DNA from: Dicaeum eximium
Taxonomy: Eukaryota > Chordata > Aves > Passeriformes > Dicaeidae
Assembly: GCA_013396995.1 (NCBI GenBank)
Contig: VWZP01009170.1
Span: 765,686-829,685 of the forward strand
Length of the DNA: 64,000 bases
Reading direction: 5' to 3'
Both the position numbers and the translations under genes were made by a program. The notes under the pieces are model-generated. The model searched no databases and was not told the DNA's origin. It was given only the letters and a program-made list of their open reading frames with translations. Of this stretch, positions 12,101 to 24,590 are shown piece by piece; positions within the stretch are counted from its first letter, which is position 1; each line of letters starts with the position of its first letter.

Positions 12101-13605
12101 CTTTGGCCATCCCCTAAATTGAGTTCCACGGAATTTTTTTTTCTAGGGGAAAAGAAAAACAACAGGAGAGGGATGTCTTCTAAAGTTTCTCAGAATTTAT
12201 CCTAAATTAATTTTTTTTTGTGCACTTAGAAGCTACTCCCCAGCTTATGAATAAAGTATTGTTTTTGTTGTATCCGGTGGTGAATTATGAATAGGAATGC
12301 CTGAAAAGTGGAAAGCTGCAGTAGTTTCCAGACTATTGACTGAAATTAGAGATGTTTAATACTTCATTTCTTCTAGTCTGATTCTCCAAGTACTGTAGTC
12401 AACTAACCTTGCAATTTTTAAAAAGAATTAAAAGTACATACATCATGCTGTTTATTGAACTGAAAGTCAAATGCATTTTTGTATAGATAACACTGCTTAA
12501 ATATTAAATACATTTTAAAACTGAAATAAGGTTACTCCAGTGCTAGAACATTGATGCCAGGAGGTCTCCAGCCTGTCCTCAGATATGCTGCAATTTTGGG
12601 ACCAATTGTGTGCAGTCTGTCAGTGTTTGTGTCCCTGGCTTGGGAACATGGGAGTAGTGCAGGAACTGAGGTAGCTGATAAATTCTAATAAAAGAATAGC
12701 ATGCAAGTAATTATGTATGCCTTTGTGTTTACATTAATTTTTTTAATAATGCTTTACTCACTATTCTGGATGAAATTCTCACGTTCTTGAAACCTTCAAG
12801 TCTGTCCATTTGAAATCTGCCCACTGTAATAATTTAAAGACAAAATACTGTCCTTTCTGCTGCTCTGCACAGCAGATCAGGCAAAGTGTAGTTGCCCTGT
12901 ATTTAATGGTGAAGTTCAGCAAAGTTTTTCGTCCCTCAGAAATACTTGGCCTGGTTCTGATTTATAGAAGATGAAATTATCAGTCACACACACACACAAA
13001 AACCCAAACGCTGTATTTGCTCAAAAATCAAGTGTGCAATTTAAAAATAATGTTTGAGTTCTGTTGTGAGCGTGACAATATTTCAGAATGGAAAGCTCTT
13101 GTGCCTGTGGAAGCTTTGAAATAGGAAAGGAGATTTTATCTCTTCTCCTATTCTGATGTGATGTGCTCCCCTGTGTCAGATCTGCAAATGTTTTGGATCC
13201 AGTACTGTGTGTTGCTAGGTGGCACAGATGATAAAAGATGAATTTTTCCTGTTCCTCTAAATGATTTTGTTTGTGGCTGATCCATGTGTAGTGATGACTC
13301 TTTTTTCTGGGGGTGGTGTGATGGTGGGGAGGGGGAGAGGTGCTAGATTCAGGTTTATAAACTGAATAATAAAAGATGTTCACACCTTCAAAAATGTAAT
13401 CAAAATGGTAGTTGGGCCAAAAGTGTGGTAGTTTTGCAAGTTTTTCTAACATGTTTATTCAAAAGTAAAGGGAGCTTTTCCCTCTCTTAGTGAAAATTGT
13501 CAAAACCAGTGTGATGTACAACTGGGACTGCTTTCCTGTGTGTGGCTATAGATGATGGTTTTGCAGCACATGATGCTGTTTGCTGAAAGGATGGGCACAG
13601 GACAC
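9153..13605. other. Gene-free interval
   Basis: AT-rich. A 143-codon frame on the - strand (13021-13452) is His/Ser/Thr-rich and unrecognised; part of it is antisense to a G-rich stretch (13.31-13.34 kb). Short T runs lie near 11.76 and 12.21 kb. No element recognised. Confidence 0.55.
12985..12998. repeat. CA dinucleotide microsatellite
   Basis: Seven CA units, then AAAACCCAAACG. Other short dinucleotide tracts occur near 24.39 kb (CA), 41.26 kb (TA) and 42.61 kb (GT). Confidence 0.85.
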
Positions 13606-13792
13606 AAAGGGTTGAAATGGATTTCTGGACTCTTGCAGTCCAACCCTGTGTTCAGTTAGATCAGTTTGCTCAGGACAGAGTCTAGCCCAGCCTCTGATGG
13701 CTCCCAGGTTGGAGATTCTACAGCCTTCCTGGGCCATCTTCTAGTGCTTAACTGCCCAAATGATGCCTTATGTCTCACTGGAATTTCCAGTT
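13606..13792 (-). mobile_element. Old CR1 LINE fragment, diverged subfamily
   Basis: The order of blocks follows antisense CR1: TTGCAGTCCAACCCTGTG, AGATCAGTTTGCTCAGG, AGCCCAGCCTCTGATGGCTC, GGTTGGAGATTCTACAGCC, TTCCTGGGCCATCTTCTAGT and CCTTATGTCTCACTGGAATT. It is much more diverged than the CCATGGGCAGG copies, consistent with an earlier insertion. An open frame at 13546-13737 (- strand) is derived from it. Confidence 0.75.
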
Positions 13793-14336
13793 AATGGAAA
13801 TCTAAGATGGCAGGTGCCAGGGCATTGTATGGAGGATAGATAAACATGCACTGGGGTGTTTCTCAGTAGTAAAACACACAGTTTATTCTGTGTGGTGTGT
13901 GACATTTCTTGCTGGGGTAATGAGGTAAATGCTTTGACATTCTGTGTTATGCATCTGCTCTTTTGGCTTCTTAGTTGCGGAGGGAAAGATTGGTTGGACT
14001 CCAGCTAAGCTGACCAGAAACATAATGTCCTGTTTATTCCTAAAGGCGTGAGCATCGGGGCTCAGGAATCCTGCTTCTGGTCCTTAACACATGCCTGCAA
14101 AAATCTGGGTGTTTGAGTGATAGGATCCACTGATCATCAGTCCAAGGGATTTTGTTGCCTGCACTTTCTGTGACAGCCATCAATTGTCAGATCAGATTGT
14201 GTTCCTGCTGTAGATGCTGCTTCTCCACACTCTCATTTTTTAAGCCCAGATCATCTCTGTGCGTGTGTTTTTAACAAGATCCTGGGTTTTGCTAGCAATG
14301 TGCACTGTGTGTTTTCATGAAACTGCGTTTCCACAG

Positions 14337-14414
14337 TTCTCAAATCCCTTGAGCTTGCTGTGGAGGAAACCTCTATTCTCAATCTCATGCTTTAGGAGGA
14401 AACACGTTAGTAAG
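14337..14414 (+). other. Exon-like segment with splice-like ends, unrecognised
   Basis: TTTCCACAG precedes 78 nt (26 codons, open in one frame) ending TAAG/GTAAGA. The donor is good but the pyrimidine tract is weak. The peptide (FSNPLSLLWRKPLFS...) resembles nothing I know. At most this is a cryptic or non-coding-transcript exon. Confidence 0.1.
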
Positions 14415-15161
14415 GTAAGATCCATCTTACTTCCTCTTATATGTCTAACCTTTAAACACCTAAATGTGAGCTACATGTCTCTCAGGTTACAATCAATGGA
14501 GAGAAATAAATCACAGAAAGAGATTCAGCTTGATTAAATTAGGAATTGAAGATAAGTTAGAGTAATTGCTATCTTAAGCTGTTTATTCCTTTCCATTGTC
14601 TGTAGGAAACTCTGACAGTTAAATGTGAGCTGGTTGCATTAACCCGTGGAAACCTTACCTGAGGTGACTGAAATCCCACCTTCCTGTTATTGTGCCACAC
14701 TTCATATGTTCTGCCTGCTTAATTATGGATGCTGCTTTTAGCAGACAGCCGTTCTGCCTGTTTCATGTCACAAATTCAGTGCCCGATACGCTTTGGAAAG
14801 AGACTTTGGGGTGAGCGATGTGTTACCATTTAAATGCTTCAATGTATTTTGATGTGACAGCGATGTTGTCTAACTAGAAATCAGTATTTTATTTGTTCTG
14901 AGAAGGATGCAGCATTGCATAAAGGTAGCTGACAGCTTGTGCATGCTGCTCTGGAATTTCCAGACACAAAGACTATGCAAATGTTGACAAGATATAAAAA
15001 TAAATACTTGCGCAGTAGTGTACTTGACCTGGATAATAATAAGACTGGTTTTAGCCAAACTGTTTCCCCTGGCAGTTAGCACTCTGGGAAATCACCAGGT
15101 GACCTCCAAGGAGAAGACATGGAGTTTTTTGTTTGCCTGGTGCTTTGTGGTTTTTGCCCCC

Positions 15162-15176
15162 TTTTTTTTTTTTTTT
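15162..15176. repeat. Poly-T run (15)
   Basis: Uninterrupted T run following CCCCC. No adjoining retrocopy recognised. Confidence 0.95.
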
Positions 15177-15934
15177 CTTTTAGGCAGCTAAACCATCTGA
15201 ACTGTTGGCATGAGCTGTCAGAAAAATCCTTCTTTGAAACATGGAGGCTGACTAGGATTTTTGAGTTAGGAGTAAAGGCAGAAATAAAACAATAAAACTC
15301 AATGTAGAAGCATGAATCTATTACAAGTTTGTTAGTGTGGGTTTTTTCATAACACTATGAACTTTGTGGATTGATGGCATGGAAACTGTTTTGTCTAAGA
15401 AGTGAAAAATTAGATGACCACTTGTTCCTGAGAGATGAAAAGAAGATGCACCTAACACTTAAAATTTATGGGATAATTCCCTGCAAATGCTGGACTTGAA
15501 CTGAGTACTTGTACTTTGAGATTGGGGTAAAGTTGTGGCAGCACTCAGTTGTTTAGGGATAGAGCTTCTTACTTGTGGTTGGGGTTTGATGTTTATTTTA
15601 GAGTTCTTCAGGAGCATGATAGTATTTGGAAGATACTTTAACAGCAAGTGAGGCTGTCACATATACATGATAAAATGCATTTTATTATGTGCTTTTGCAA
15701 TTCACCAAATGGATAACCCTGTGCTAAATGTAGAATTTATAGGTAGAAAAGCAGTGGAAGAATATAGCTCAATATTCAGAAATATGCTGTCTGTAAGGGG
15801 CAATGAACACATGTCTTGGCACTCGGAATGGCATTCATTCATCTTTCATCACCAGCTATTGTGAAAGGAACTTCTAGTAAAATACTCCAGCCTTTGATTT
15901 TTCCATATTAGACTGTAAGGCCCCTGAAAGTTTT

Positions 15935-16264
15935 ATGCATTTTTTTTTTCAGTTTTCCATTCTGTCTTCAATAACTTACAAGTTTTGTCTTTCTTTTCTC
16001 TCATGCATGTTTTCTTTCACCAAGATGGAAGTGTTGTGCTCTCAAAATGTTAACCTTTCCAACATCCCTGTGAGATATTCATGCGTGAATACTGTCTCAG
16101 TCTTCAGGGATGTTATTCCCCTGGAGCTGCAGGAGGATACTGTAAGAACTTGGAGTAAAGTTCTGGAGTCCCTTGCTGTAAAGCTTGTGCTCAGGGAGGT
16201 GGATGATGCTCTTCCAGGCAGTGACAGGCTTTTTGGGGTGAGTCAGGAAGTGCTGGTCACATGA
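15935..16264 (+). other. 109-codon open frame with a protein-like second half, unrecognised
   Basis: The first third is a T-rich, Phe/Ser-rich translation typical of random AT-rich DNA. From about residue 56 it becomes balanced and helical-looking (VFRDVIPLELQEDTVRTW, then further Leu/Val/Glu/Asp/Arg-rich residues). Within this part 16101-16237 is bounded by CTGTCTCAG on the left and GGG/GTGAGT on the right, so it could be read as a 137-nt internal exon. I recognise no family. It could be a relic of a retrocopy, an exon of an unknown transcript, or chance. Confidence 0.15.
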
Positions 16265-16768
16265 GAAATGTTTTGACTAGAAACAACTCCAATCAAACAA
16301 ATCTCTAAGGATATAACTGTCATGTTTCTGAACAAAGAATGATCAAACAGAAGCTTACAGTGAGGTCTTAATTGAGTCCATGACAAAGCATCCTCTGACT
16401 GCACTGAGGTCAGATTACGTTTTGGGTATGAAAAACCTGTCTAAAAATTCCTACCTTTTTAGACATTTTGAAAACTAAATAGTAATAATAAATGTATTTC
16501 TATTAGCATATCAGTACAAATTAGAGATTAAAAATATGAATAACTTTTCCATTGTACGTTAATATTTAATTGACTCCAGAGACTTTTGTCTGTGTAATAA
16601 ATGAAAAGTGTTGTCTGAAAGATTCAACTCGGGATCTTCATAGTTACCAGCTGCAACTTTTCCATACAGTATTTAATACTGAAAGAAGAGTCCTAAAGTA
16701 ATTCTAAGTAACATCCAAATTTTGCAATGTCCCTTAAACATCTTCGGTGATGTAAGAGACTGACCTTT

Positions 16769-16799
16769 CCCTGCTTAAAAAAAAAAAAAGAGAAAAAAA
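16769..16799. repeat. Poly-A tract, interrupted
   Basis: Thirteen A, GAG, then a further A run. A possible old retrotransposition tail, but no source sequence recognised on its left. Confidence 0.85.
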
Positions 16800-17084
16800 T
16801 TACCTTCTACAAGAGAGCAAATGCCATGTACTGTGTTTAGATGTAAGTGTTAAAAAGTCACCCAGGTAGTAGAGGCTTCTTTCTCTCAATCTGCAAAGGT
16901 AAATGTAAACATTCCAACTGCTGGCTCTCTGAGTTAGGGTAGCATCTGGTTACACCCTCTCAAAGAAAAAGATGCTGAGGCACAATGTCTTAGAATTATT
17001 CCATCCTGACTTTGAGTGATTCAAAGAAATACTTTTATTAAAAATTCGTGTCAGTTTTGATATTTAGCTTCTTTATTGGAACTT

Positions 17085-17116
17085 TTAAACTTAAGGCTTA
17101 ATTAAACTTAATGCTT
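17085..17116. repeat. 15-bp direct repeat, period 17
   Basis: TTAAACTTAAGGCTT (17085-17099) and TTAAACTTAATGCTT (17102-17116) differ at one base. A simple local duplication in AT-rich DNA. Confidence 0.85.
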
Positions 17117-17450
17117 TTGATTTACCTGTTAGTAAAATCTGAATCCCATTCTGACTACATGTTTTCCAGACCAGTCTGAAGTTTATTGGGTTGAGTTATT
17201 TTAGTGAAAAGAAGTATGTAGTCCTTTCAAACAAAAGAAACATCAGAGATGAATTTTTATTTGCTAGCTGAGCAGAAAAGGAAAGCATAAACACATTGGT
17301 ATATTTGTTCAGTTTTGTGAGCAGTTCTAGCTGGTGAAGGCTATGGTAGAAGGTTGGTCCACAATTCCTGGGGGGAAATGTTGAACTTTGGGATCACCTA
17401 AGGGACCTTTCCCCTTCCATACAGTCACTAACATCGTTCGGGTATTTTTT

Positions 17451-17765
17451 CATGCACTCATGGAACGGTTTGGGTTGGAAGGGACCTTTAAAGATCATCC
17501 AGTTCTAACCCTCTGCCATGGGCAGGGACACCTTTCACTAGACCAGGTTGCTCAGAGCCCCATCCAACCTGGCCTTGAACATTTCTAAAGATGTGGTATC
17601 TCTAAGTTCTCTGGGCCATCCGTTCCAGGGCCTCACCACTGTCACAGGGAATTTCTTCTCAATAGCCAATCTGACCCTACCCTCTGTCACTTTGAAGCCA
17701 TTTCCCCTCTGTGCCCTTGAAAAAGTCCCTCTCCTGCTCTGTTGTATCATCCTTTGGGAATATTT
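17451..17765 (-). mobile_element. CR1 LINE, 5'-truncated 3' end
   Basis: GGTTTGGGTTGGAAGGGACC, AAAGATCATCCAGTTC, CTGCCATGGGCAGGGACACC and CACTAGACCAGGTTGCTCAG follow the CR1 3'-end consensus closely in antisense. They continue through the CCATTTCCCCTCTGTGCCC segment. This is less diverged than the copy at 4.4 kb. Two overlapping open frames of about 70 codons here are relics of the element, not genes. Confidence 0.95.
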
Positions 17766-20559
17766 GCCTGTTTTCTGAAGTTCTTGGTTGTTTGTTTTAA
17801 TTGTAACCAGTGGAATCTTTCTCCTTCTGTTGCTAAGAAGAAAATGTTTACTTTTTGCAGTGTTTCCATTTATCTCTTCAGCTCTTGCCTGGGGGGGTGT
17901 GTATGTGTATATTCTTTTGCTGATATGAATTATATTTTCTGTCTGGAGATCATAAGTTTTTTTGAAAGTGAAACAAAATGATTAAACTGAAGTCAACTAT
18001 ATTATTTGAAGCTGCTGTATGTGTTTATCCTCATAGTGCTTAATCCTTGACTTTGCCTCAGGCTACTAACCCTAGCTGGTTATTAATTCCTTAAAAATGC
18101 CCTGAGCCAACATTGCTGCTGTTATAACTTGTTTGGGGCTGAAATGAAGTTGACGTTTTTCTTAGCTACAGCATCTTCTCCCTGCAGTGTCACGAGATCA
18201 ATTGGTTTCAGCAGTGCTGCTATTTCACCATGTGCCTCGAAAAATTTATTTCTTCTACAGCATCTGTTTAAGCCTTCTCAAGTTAACGTTTAGTCTACCA
18301 GGGATGTAACCTATTTTAATGAAGGGATGTCAGATCTTTTGGAAATACTCTCACTATACAGATCCTAAGTGGCCTATTACGAACAAATCCATGGGTTTAA
18401 TTTATGAAACAAAACCAAAACCCTTTGGCAGGATTGAAAACTTAGGCCTTATGGTGTGGGAAGAGGACAACTGTGAAATTGGGGTGAAATAGGATACGAT
18501 TTAAAGCGCTATAAACTTCTTTTTGTATACATTTTAGGGATTATTTCATAAACTACTTGAGAAATGTTGGTCTGGCATGCATATATCTGAGATATTCCTC
18601 TTCTGAGCGTGCCGCTGAGCTTCTTCCAGGCTGGAGTTTGGATTTTTCTGTTTTAATAGAAGACTTCCTATAAAAATCAAAACGCTGTAAAATGACAGAT
18701 TGACTTCAGGAGCAGCAAATAATCTCCTAGTGCTCAGGCCAGTGCCTCCCTCATCATGTGGCATGAGCTGAATCACAGCCCGTGTAGCACAGACGGTCTG
18801 TGCTGCCGCACGCCCAGCTCGGCTCTGGCTGACTCAGCACTGATGGGGGCACGTCTCGGAGGGAGGATGAGTCTGAAGGACCTGGTGGTGTGTGGAGCCT
18901 CTGCTCTTCTGTGCCTGAAATGCACTTGAGATGTCCTGGAAAATTCCACTGCCATGGGAAGCCTGCGCACTGTGTGAAAGCCCTGCCTGCAAAAGAGAGG
19001 GAGCAGCGTGCATCTGCCAAACACTCACCTCCCTGTGCTTTTGTACATCTACTCTTTGTTTTTCATGTTAAACAACTCTGTTTTTAAGGGTTCTCTGAGA
19101 CACTCTCTTGCTTTTTTGAATGAGGTAAAACACATTTTAAAGTAGTAGGATCACTTAACACCTTCAAAAAATCCCCACCCTACTCCCCTTTTCCCCCACT
19201 CTAAATTTTTCATTATGAATGAAGTTTTGTCTCCAAGTTTCTATTTGGAAATGAATGACTTCAAAGACTGCTGCAGAAATCACATCCCAAACCACTTCTG
19301 CTGCTTTCCAGGAAACCTTCCCAGCAGATATCTTGGAAGAAAAATCATTGGATTGAAAAAAAGCAACAAAAGGGGGTCATCCATTACCAAGAGTAATATT
19401 TAGCAATCTGGTCTTCCGTTCTGAGGATAGAAGTCCAAAAGATAGAATACTTTTAAGGTTCCTGGTGTGTCCAGCCTCCAGAGCATCTTCCAGCTCTTGT
19501 TATAGGCCAGGCAGATAATGCTGTTTCCAATCCTTGTGTGAGGGATATTGCAGAATGTTATTTCAATGCATCTTTGTATCAATCTGTAAAGAAGACTTCA
19601 ATATTCAAACAGTAATATGACAACTTCTAGCCAAAAATGTTACATTTATTATCTTCCATTGACCTATTTGCATCACATCAGTGAAAAGCTTCCTCCCTTC
19701 TCATAGTGCCAGAAATGATTCAATTTACCATTTAAATGTAGAGTTAATCATTACAGATAATTAAAGCAAAGCCTGTGTGAAGAATGCTGAAATTCTGTGA
19801 ATATTAAGGCATGAAATTATTTTATGCAAGATTTCTGTCATGAATATAATATGAAGTAATTTCATCCATGCTAAACAACTTTATTAACTATAAACTTGGT
19901 GAGGTTTCAAGTGTCTCACCATTTTCCCTGTGATGACACTTGGGATACAAAGTTAACAGGATGATGAGCAGAGGCAAATGGTGGCCCCATGGCCTGGGAG
20001 TTCCAAGGCAGCTCGTTTTGAGTCAGTGGTTGTAAATTATACTTCCATGTTTGTTTTTAATGTAATATTTATAATGTTTTTCCGTGATGATATAATAACT
20101 TACTGAAGTCAAAATGTGAGATGCATAACACTTGTGGTATGTAAAGCACTTCAGAAATTAAATGGAGATTTCCAGCTGCCTTTTCCCCAGGGAAGGAAGT
20201 GTGTCTCCTTCCCTTAGACCTGAGAAGTTACTGTGTTACATGGGAGGAGAAGAGAAGGGTCAGAACACTTCCCAAAACTCCTTTTTGGAGCTGCTTCTGC
20301 CACTGCTGTTCTGTAGCAAACTTTCTCTTTGGATGATGGTGGTCCCAAAGCAAATGGCACTGGGAAAGCCTGGATCAATGATGTGCAGTCTATAAAAGCA
20401 GTGGAGAAGCTTATTTAGGGAAGTGCTGGTTCTCAGGCATTAAAAGCTAGGAATTAAATGCTGGAGATGAAAGATGTTAAAGTAGGACAGATTTAGTTTC
20501 TGTGTTGAACTCGGTTCTTCTGGCTGCACAGAGAAATCTGTGAAGATTTTGAACATTGA
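17766..20559. other. Gene-free interval with one GC-rich patch
   Basis: Ordinary intron-like sequence except 18.78-19.02 kb, which is GC-richer, open in several frames on both strands and contains the 19-bp palindrome. No family recognised. The words near 20.13 kb (ATGTAAAGCACTT) recall a MIR 3' end but are too few to call. Confidence 0.5.
18786..18804. repeat. 19-bp odd-centred palindrome
   Basis: AGCACAGAC, centre G, GTCTGTGCT. It sits in a locally GC-rich patch (18.78-19.02 kb) and could be a dimeric-factor binding site or chance. Confidence 0.85.
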
Positions 20560-21600
20560 GCAGAAGTGGGCTTGGAATCAAGACAGTCTGGAGGTTGACT
20601 CAAGCGAGGCTGATCTGGTTTCAGCAGAGCTCCCTGCCGCAAACTGAGGTTCATCTCCCTGAAATGTGCAGCACAGGCTGGGAATTAGCGAGGGGCTGAG
20701 CAGCACGAGGGGTCAATGAGAACAGCTAAAATTTTCGGAGCGCTTCTCGCGTTTTCAGAGCCACATTTGCATCGCCGAGGCTGGCGCAGGAGAAGGCAGG
20801 GAGCTCCTGGCAAGCCCAGAGCTCACCCCAGCTTCACAATGTGACTGCGTCCTGCCAGGGGCATGTGGGACATCACAGAGCTGCTGCCCAGGGGACAAGA
20901 ACAGCGAGTCACTTCTGTCCCACCCCCCTTAAGCTGCACAGCCCCTCTCCGTGCCCTTGCTTCACGCACAGCCCCGGAGGCACAATCTGGTGGTTTCAAG
21001 AGGAGTTCTGATCTGGAAAACATCCCCTTTCCTACTCGACGGCGCTGCCAAGGATTATTGAAAGCCGGTATCTGCTGACTGCAGTGACAATTTCTAATAA
21101 GTTTCCCATCACCAATTTCTATGGTGATGCAGGAACAAAAAAGAACACAGCTTGACTTTCAGCTCCACAGCTATTTTTACAAGGCTGGCTCTTAAAGACA
21201 AAAGAAAACATTTTCTTTCTAAACTGAGCATATTTGACACTGAAGGTCATTCAGAGATAATATGACCAGAACTCTGGTGTTTATGCACTCATTTGCTTAT
21301 AGAGCAAATTAAACGATTTAATGACCTGGTGACTTCCTCTTCTATCATCCCTAAATGAAATATAACCCTCTTCACCCCTTCGTGTGCCTCACAGCCCATT
21401 TAAAGATCTTTTAAAGGTTTTTTTTGTCCATGAAATCGGCACCTTCCATTACCCTTACCAGGTGCAGCAACTGGAATTCCTGAAATGAGATTCAGGGGCG
21501 TTGTGTGACTGCTCCTGCCATTATGCAGATGGTAATTTCTTCCCATGGTAATTATTATCAAACAGCTAAGAAAAAGATTAAAAAGCACCGTGTTCCTCAA
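20560..21600. promoter_or_regulatory. Candidate conserved non-coding / regulatory block
   Basis: This is a repeat-free kilobase with higher GC and scattered CpG in the first half: the octamer motif ATTTGCAT (20765-20772), CGGAGCGCTTCTCGCG nearby, an inverted repeat CATCACCA/TGGTGATG (21107-21129), homeobox-like GCAAATTAAACGATTTAATG (21304-21323), E-boxes CAGGTG and CAGATG, and GGTAATTATTATC (21547-21559). The density of recognisable words resembles vertebrate developmental enhancers. This is inferred without alignment. Confidence 0.3.
21107..21129. repeat. Inverted repeat, 8-bp arms
   Basis: CATCACCA and TGGTGATG separated by 7 nt. It lies within the candidate regulatory block at 20.6-21.6 kb and has the form of a site for a dimeric DNA-binding protein. 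Confidence 0.85.
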
Positions 21601-22046
21601 GCCCTTTTTTTTTTTGTCCCCATTATATTTTCTGAAAGAAAGGAAAAAATTATCCTGGAAACCAGTTAGTCAGGGAAATGCAGACAGTGAGTATCTGCTC
21701 AGAGCCTCATGTGAACCTGGCCCTCCTCTGAGGCCAGGGAGAGGAAGAAAATGAGGGGGAGAGAGAGGTGTGGATGTTTTCATCACAAGGTGCTTTTCTC
21801 ACGGTGTCCAAGATAAAGGGACTGACATTCTTGCAGTGCTCTAATGGGGGTGGAAGAGTAACTGGATCCTGAATTAGGTGGTTCACTAATGTGCCTATTT
21901 TTTCCAGTCCATGTAGTTCTGCCTAGTGCCTCAGGCTTCTGGAATGGTGTTTTTATGCCACTTAAGGTCTTAGATTTGTACTTTTCAAACTGGAGAAGAT
22001 GCAAGGCTTGTAATTTCTTCATCCTCACCCTGTTATGTTTTTGTTG

Positions 22047-22066
22047 TTTTTTTTTTTTTTTTTTTT
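22047..22066. repeat. Poly-T run (20)
   Basis: Uninterrupted T run. A second run of 16 T lies at 22204-22219. Read on the - strand either could be an old poly(A) tail, but no retrocopy was recognised next to them. Confidence 0.95.
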
Positions 22067-24590
22067 AATACTAAGTTCAGTCCAACTGATGGTTTTGATT
22101 TTTAATTTTTTTTAAAAATTGGCCTGATTGTGACATTCTGTGATTAATTTTACTTGGATGGAAATGTAGCACATGGTGTATTGAGATCCTGATTTTTTTT
22201 AAATTTTTTTTTTTTTTTGGTCGCGTTTACAGTCTTTTTTCCAATGTGGGCTGTGGTTTCATTACAGTAAGTTCCTGCTTTGGATGCAGAGACTTACGTC
22301 AGATTCACCAGCTGCTGCTCTCTCAAAATAGGCAGCATGCCAGTACCAAGGATTAGCTGGGTTACTGTTTGTCCCACCAGTTGTTTTTAAAATCTTGAAC
22401 TGTGCAGAAACATCCCTGTATGCCATCCCTGAAACTCAGTGCCTGGTGCCTTCTGTTCCCACCTTCCTTTTAAATTTTCTCCCCCAGATCATCTATTTTG
22501 CTTGCATTTTTGTTATTCATTAACTTGTTTTGGAAAACACTTTTGTCAGTATATTTGTGTTTTCTTCTAGCAAGCTTCCATATAAATACCTATCTTGTCT
22601 TAGGTGAAGGCTTTTTGGGAATGGGTTTTCTCTGTGTATTCACAGTGGCTGCAGTTTTAGGATACTGTCATTAAAATGCTTATCACAGAGGTGAATGACT
22701 CAATTTCTGATAAGGCTGGAGGGGAAAACAGCAGCAGTAAGCAATACTCACCTAAACCACAGTTTACTCAGCTTGTGGAGCAATTTTGTCAGTAAAACTA
22801 CCTGCACGCTACAAGAGCCATGGCTTGGAGACCACGGCTTTGTGCGAGTTCCTCTCAGTCCATCAACTTGACTAATACAGCTGAACTGAAATACTAAACT
22901 GGTTCCTAAATTAAGCTCAGAGTTGAGCTTACATGGCTGTATTCCAGCCAAGGCAGCCAGGGATTTGCCTTGCAGAGGCTGCCTGAAGTACCAAGTGTGT
23001 GTATTTCCCTGGAGGAGCTGAGGCTGCGAGCGGAGGAACCCGGGGCTGAGCATCCGCGTGCCTGTGTTGGGAGCAGAGATACACCCCTGTTACTGTTGAT
23101 GCACTATTTCTGTGCTCCCATGAGAGCTTCTTGGGGATTATCATGGGTTTCTTTCTCCTAAGATGCTTCTGTAGCCTTCAACTCTCCCTCTTGTCCAAGT
23201 TAATCGTGACAGTTTTGGAGCAGGCATGTCCTGCAGGGCAAATAGCAGGAAAGTTAACGGAAGACCATGAACACTTTGATGTATTTGCTGCTGTGCTCCC
23301 TGAAAAGATGACAGGTTTTAGCCCAGGTTTAAAATAGAAATCTGAATTGTAGCTGCAGCCCAAGCCAGAGCAGCCAGTCTGGAGACACAGGGTCTTTGTA
23401 CTTGTACCAAAGGTGATGGTATTGGGCCGAAACAAAAGCAGGAGCTTTGGGGAAGCAGGAGTTAAAAGAAGAGAGACTGCAGGGCTGTTCCTCTGCTCCA
23501 GGGCAGCTGCTTCCTTCCAGGCTGTGGGATTTAACTTCATTAACCACACTAGGTCTAACAGAGTGTGTTTTAAGAACTACAGAAGATTTATTCTCAAAAG
23601 GAGGGAGAGGATTTCGAGGCCTGTAAGATATGTGCTGTGAGCATAGAGAAGAGCTGTGTGGCAGGAGCAAGAGAGTAGCTTGTCTGGGGAAGGAGAGATG
23701 GCAGATTTAAGAGGATGTTTTCCCTCTTTGCCTCTAAAACCTTTCAGACAGAAGGTGGGTCTTCACTCTCAAACCCTGTTGTTTTCCCCCTGCACTCGAT
23801 TTTGCCAGGTGGGTAACTTGGGAGGAGAAGTGTGCGGAGTGTGGCGTTACCTCCCCTTCAGTGTCCAGCTTTGTCGGCAGCCATACCTAGAAGTGGGAAG
23901 CAGGAATATTTAGGCTGTTAGTGTGTCCCTGAGTGAATGAGTATTGAAAAGCTCATGTTCAGAACTCCCCTGGATGCTGCAGCTTTCACCAGCTCTTCAA
24001 AGTGTCTGATGAGAGTGACCCAACTCACTGCAAGCTGCTGCACTGCTGGTCTGCCCAAGCCACGTTGTTTCTCCTTAAAGAGCCTGCCTTTTGCCTTGCC
24101 TCCCCACACTTGTCTCCAGCAAAGAACTCAGAAACATCAGCAGGTGATATTTGAGGGGAGGACACTTTGTTGGCATTCATCCATCAGTTGTCTAACAGAT
24201 GTGTCCTATCCAAGGGACTGTGCCCATCCATCAGGCCCATTCCAACATACTTCTGCTGGGTTTGGGATCTCCTGAGGAAGCCAAAGTGAAAATCATGGGG
24301 GAGGAAAAAAATGCACCCTAATTCTGGTTTGATTAATTTTTGTGCAGTTTCAGAAATGTCTGTGAGAATTATATCACTTCATTAATACACACACACATTT
24401 TAAGAAGGCTTTATGCAACTATTTGAAACAGCAGCTGCCAGGGCTGGGAGCACAAAGGTTGTCCTTGGGTGCAGCCTGGTTCAGGCCACCCTGCACAGGA
24501 TTCAGTGCTGTCCCATCAGGGAAGACACCAGATGCCATCAATGGGTGGCTGAAAGGCTTGGGCATCTTGTTACTGCTTCCAGTGGTTCTT

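Noticed and set aside
13021..13452. 143-codon frame on the - strand with a PPPHHH-like run
   Set aside because: The His/Pro run comes from the complement of a G/T-rich low-complexity stretch; no homologue recognised.
17388..17778. Overlapping frames on both strands near 17.5 kb
   Set aside because: They lie in the CR1 3' end and are remnants of that element.
20115..20160. ATGTAAAGCACTT words suggesting a MIR 3' end
   Set aside because: Too short and without the MIR core nearby.
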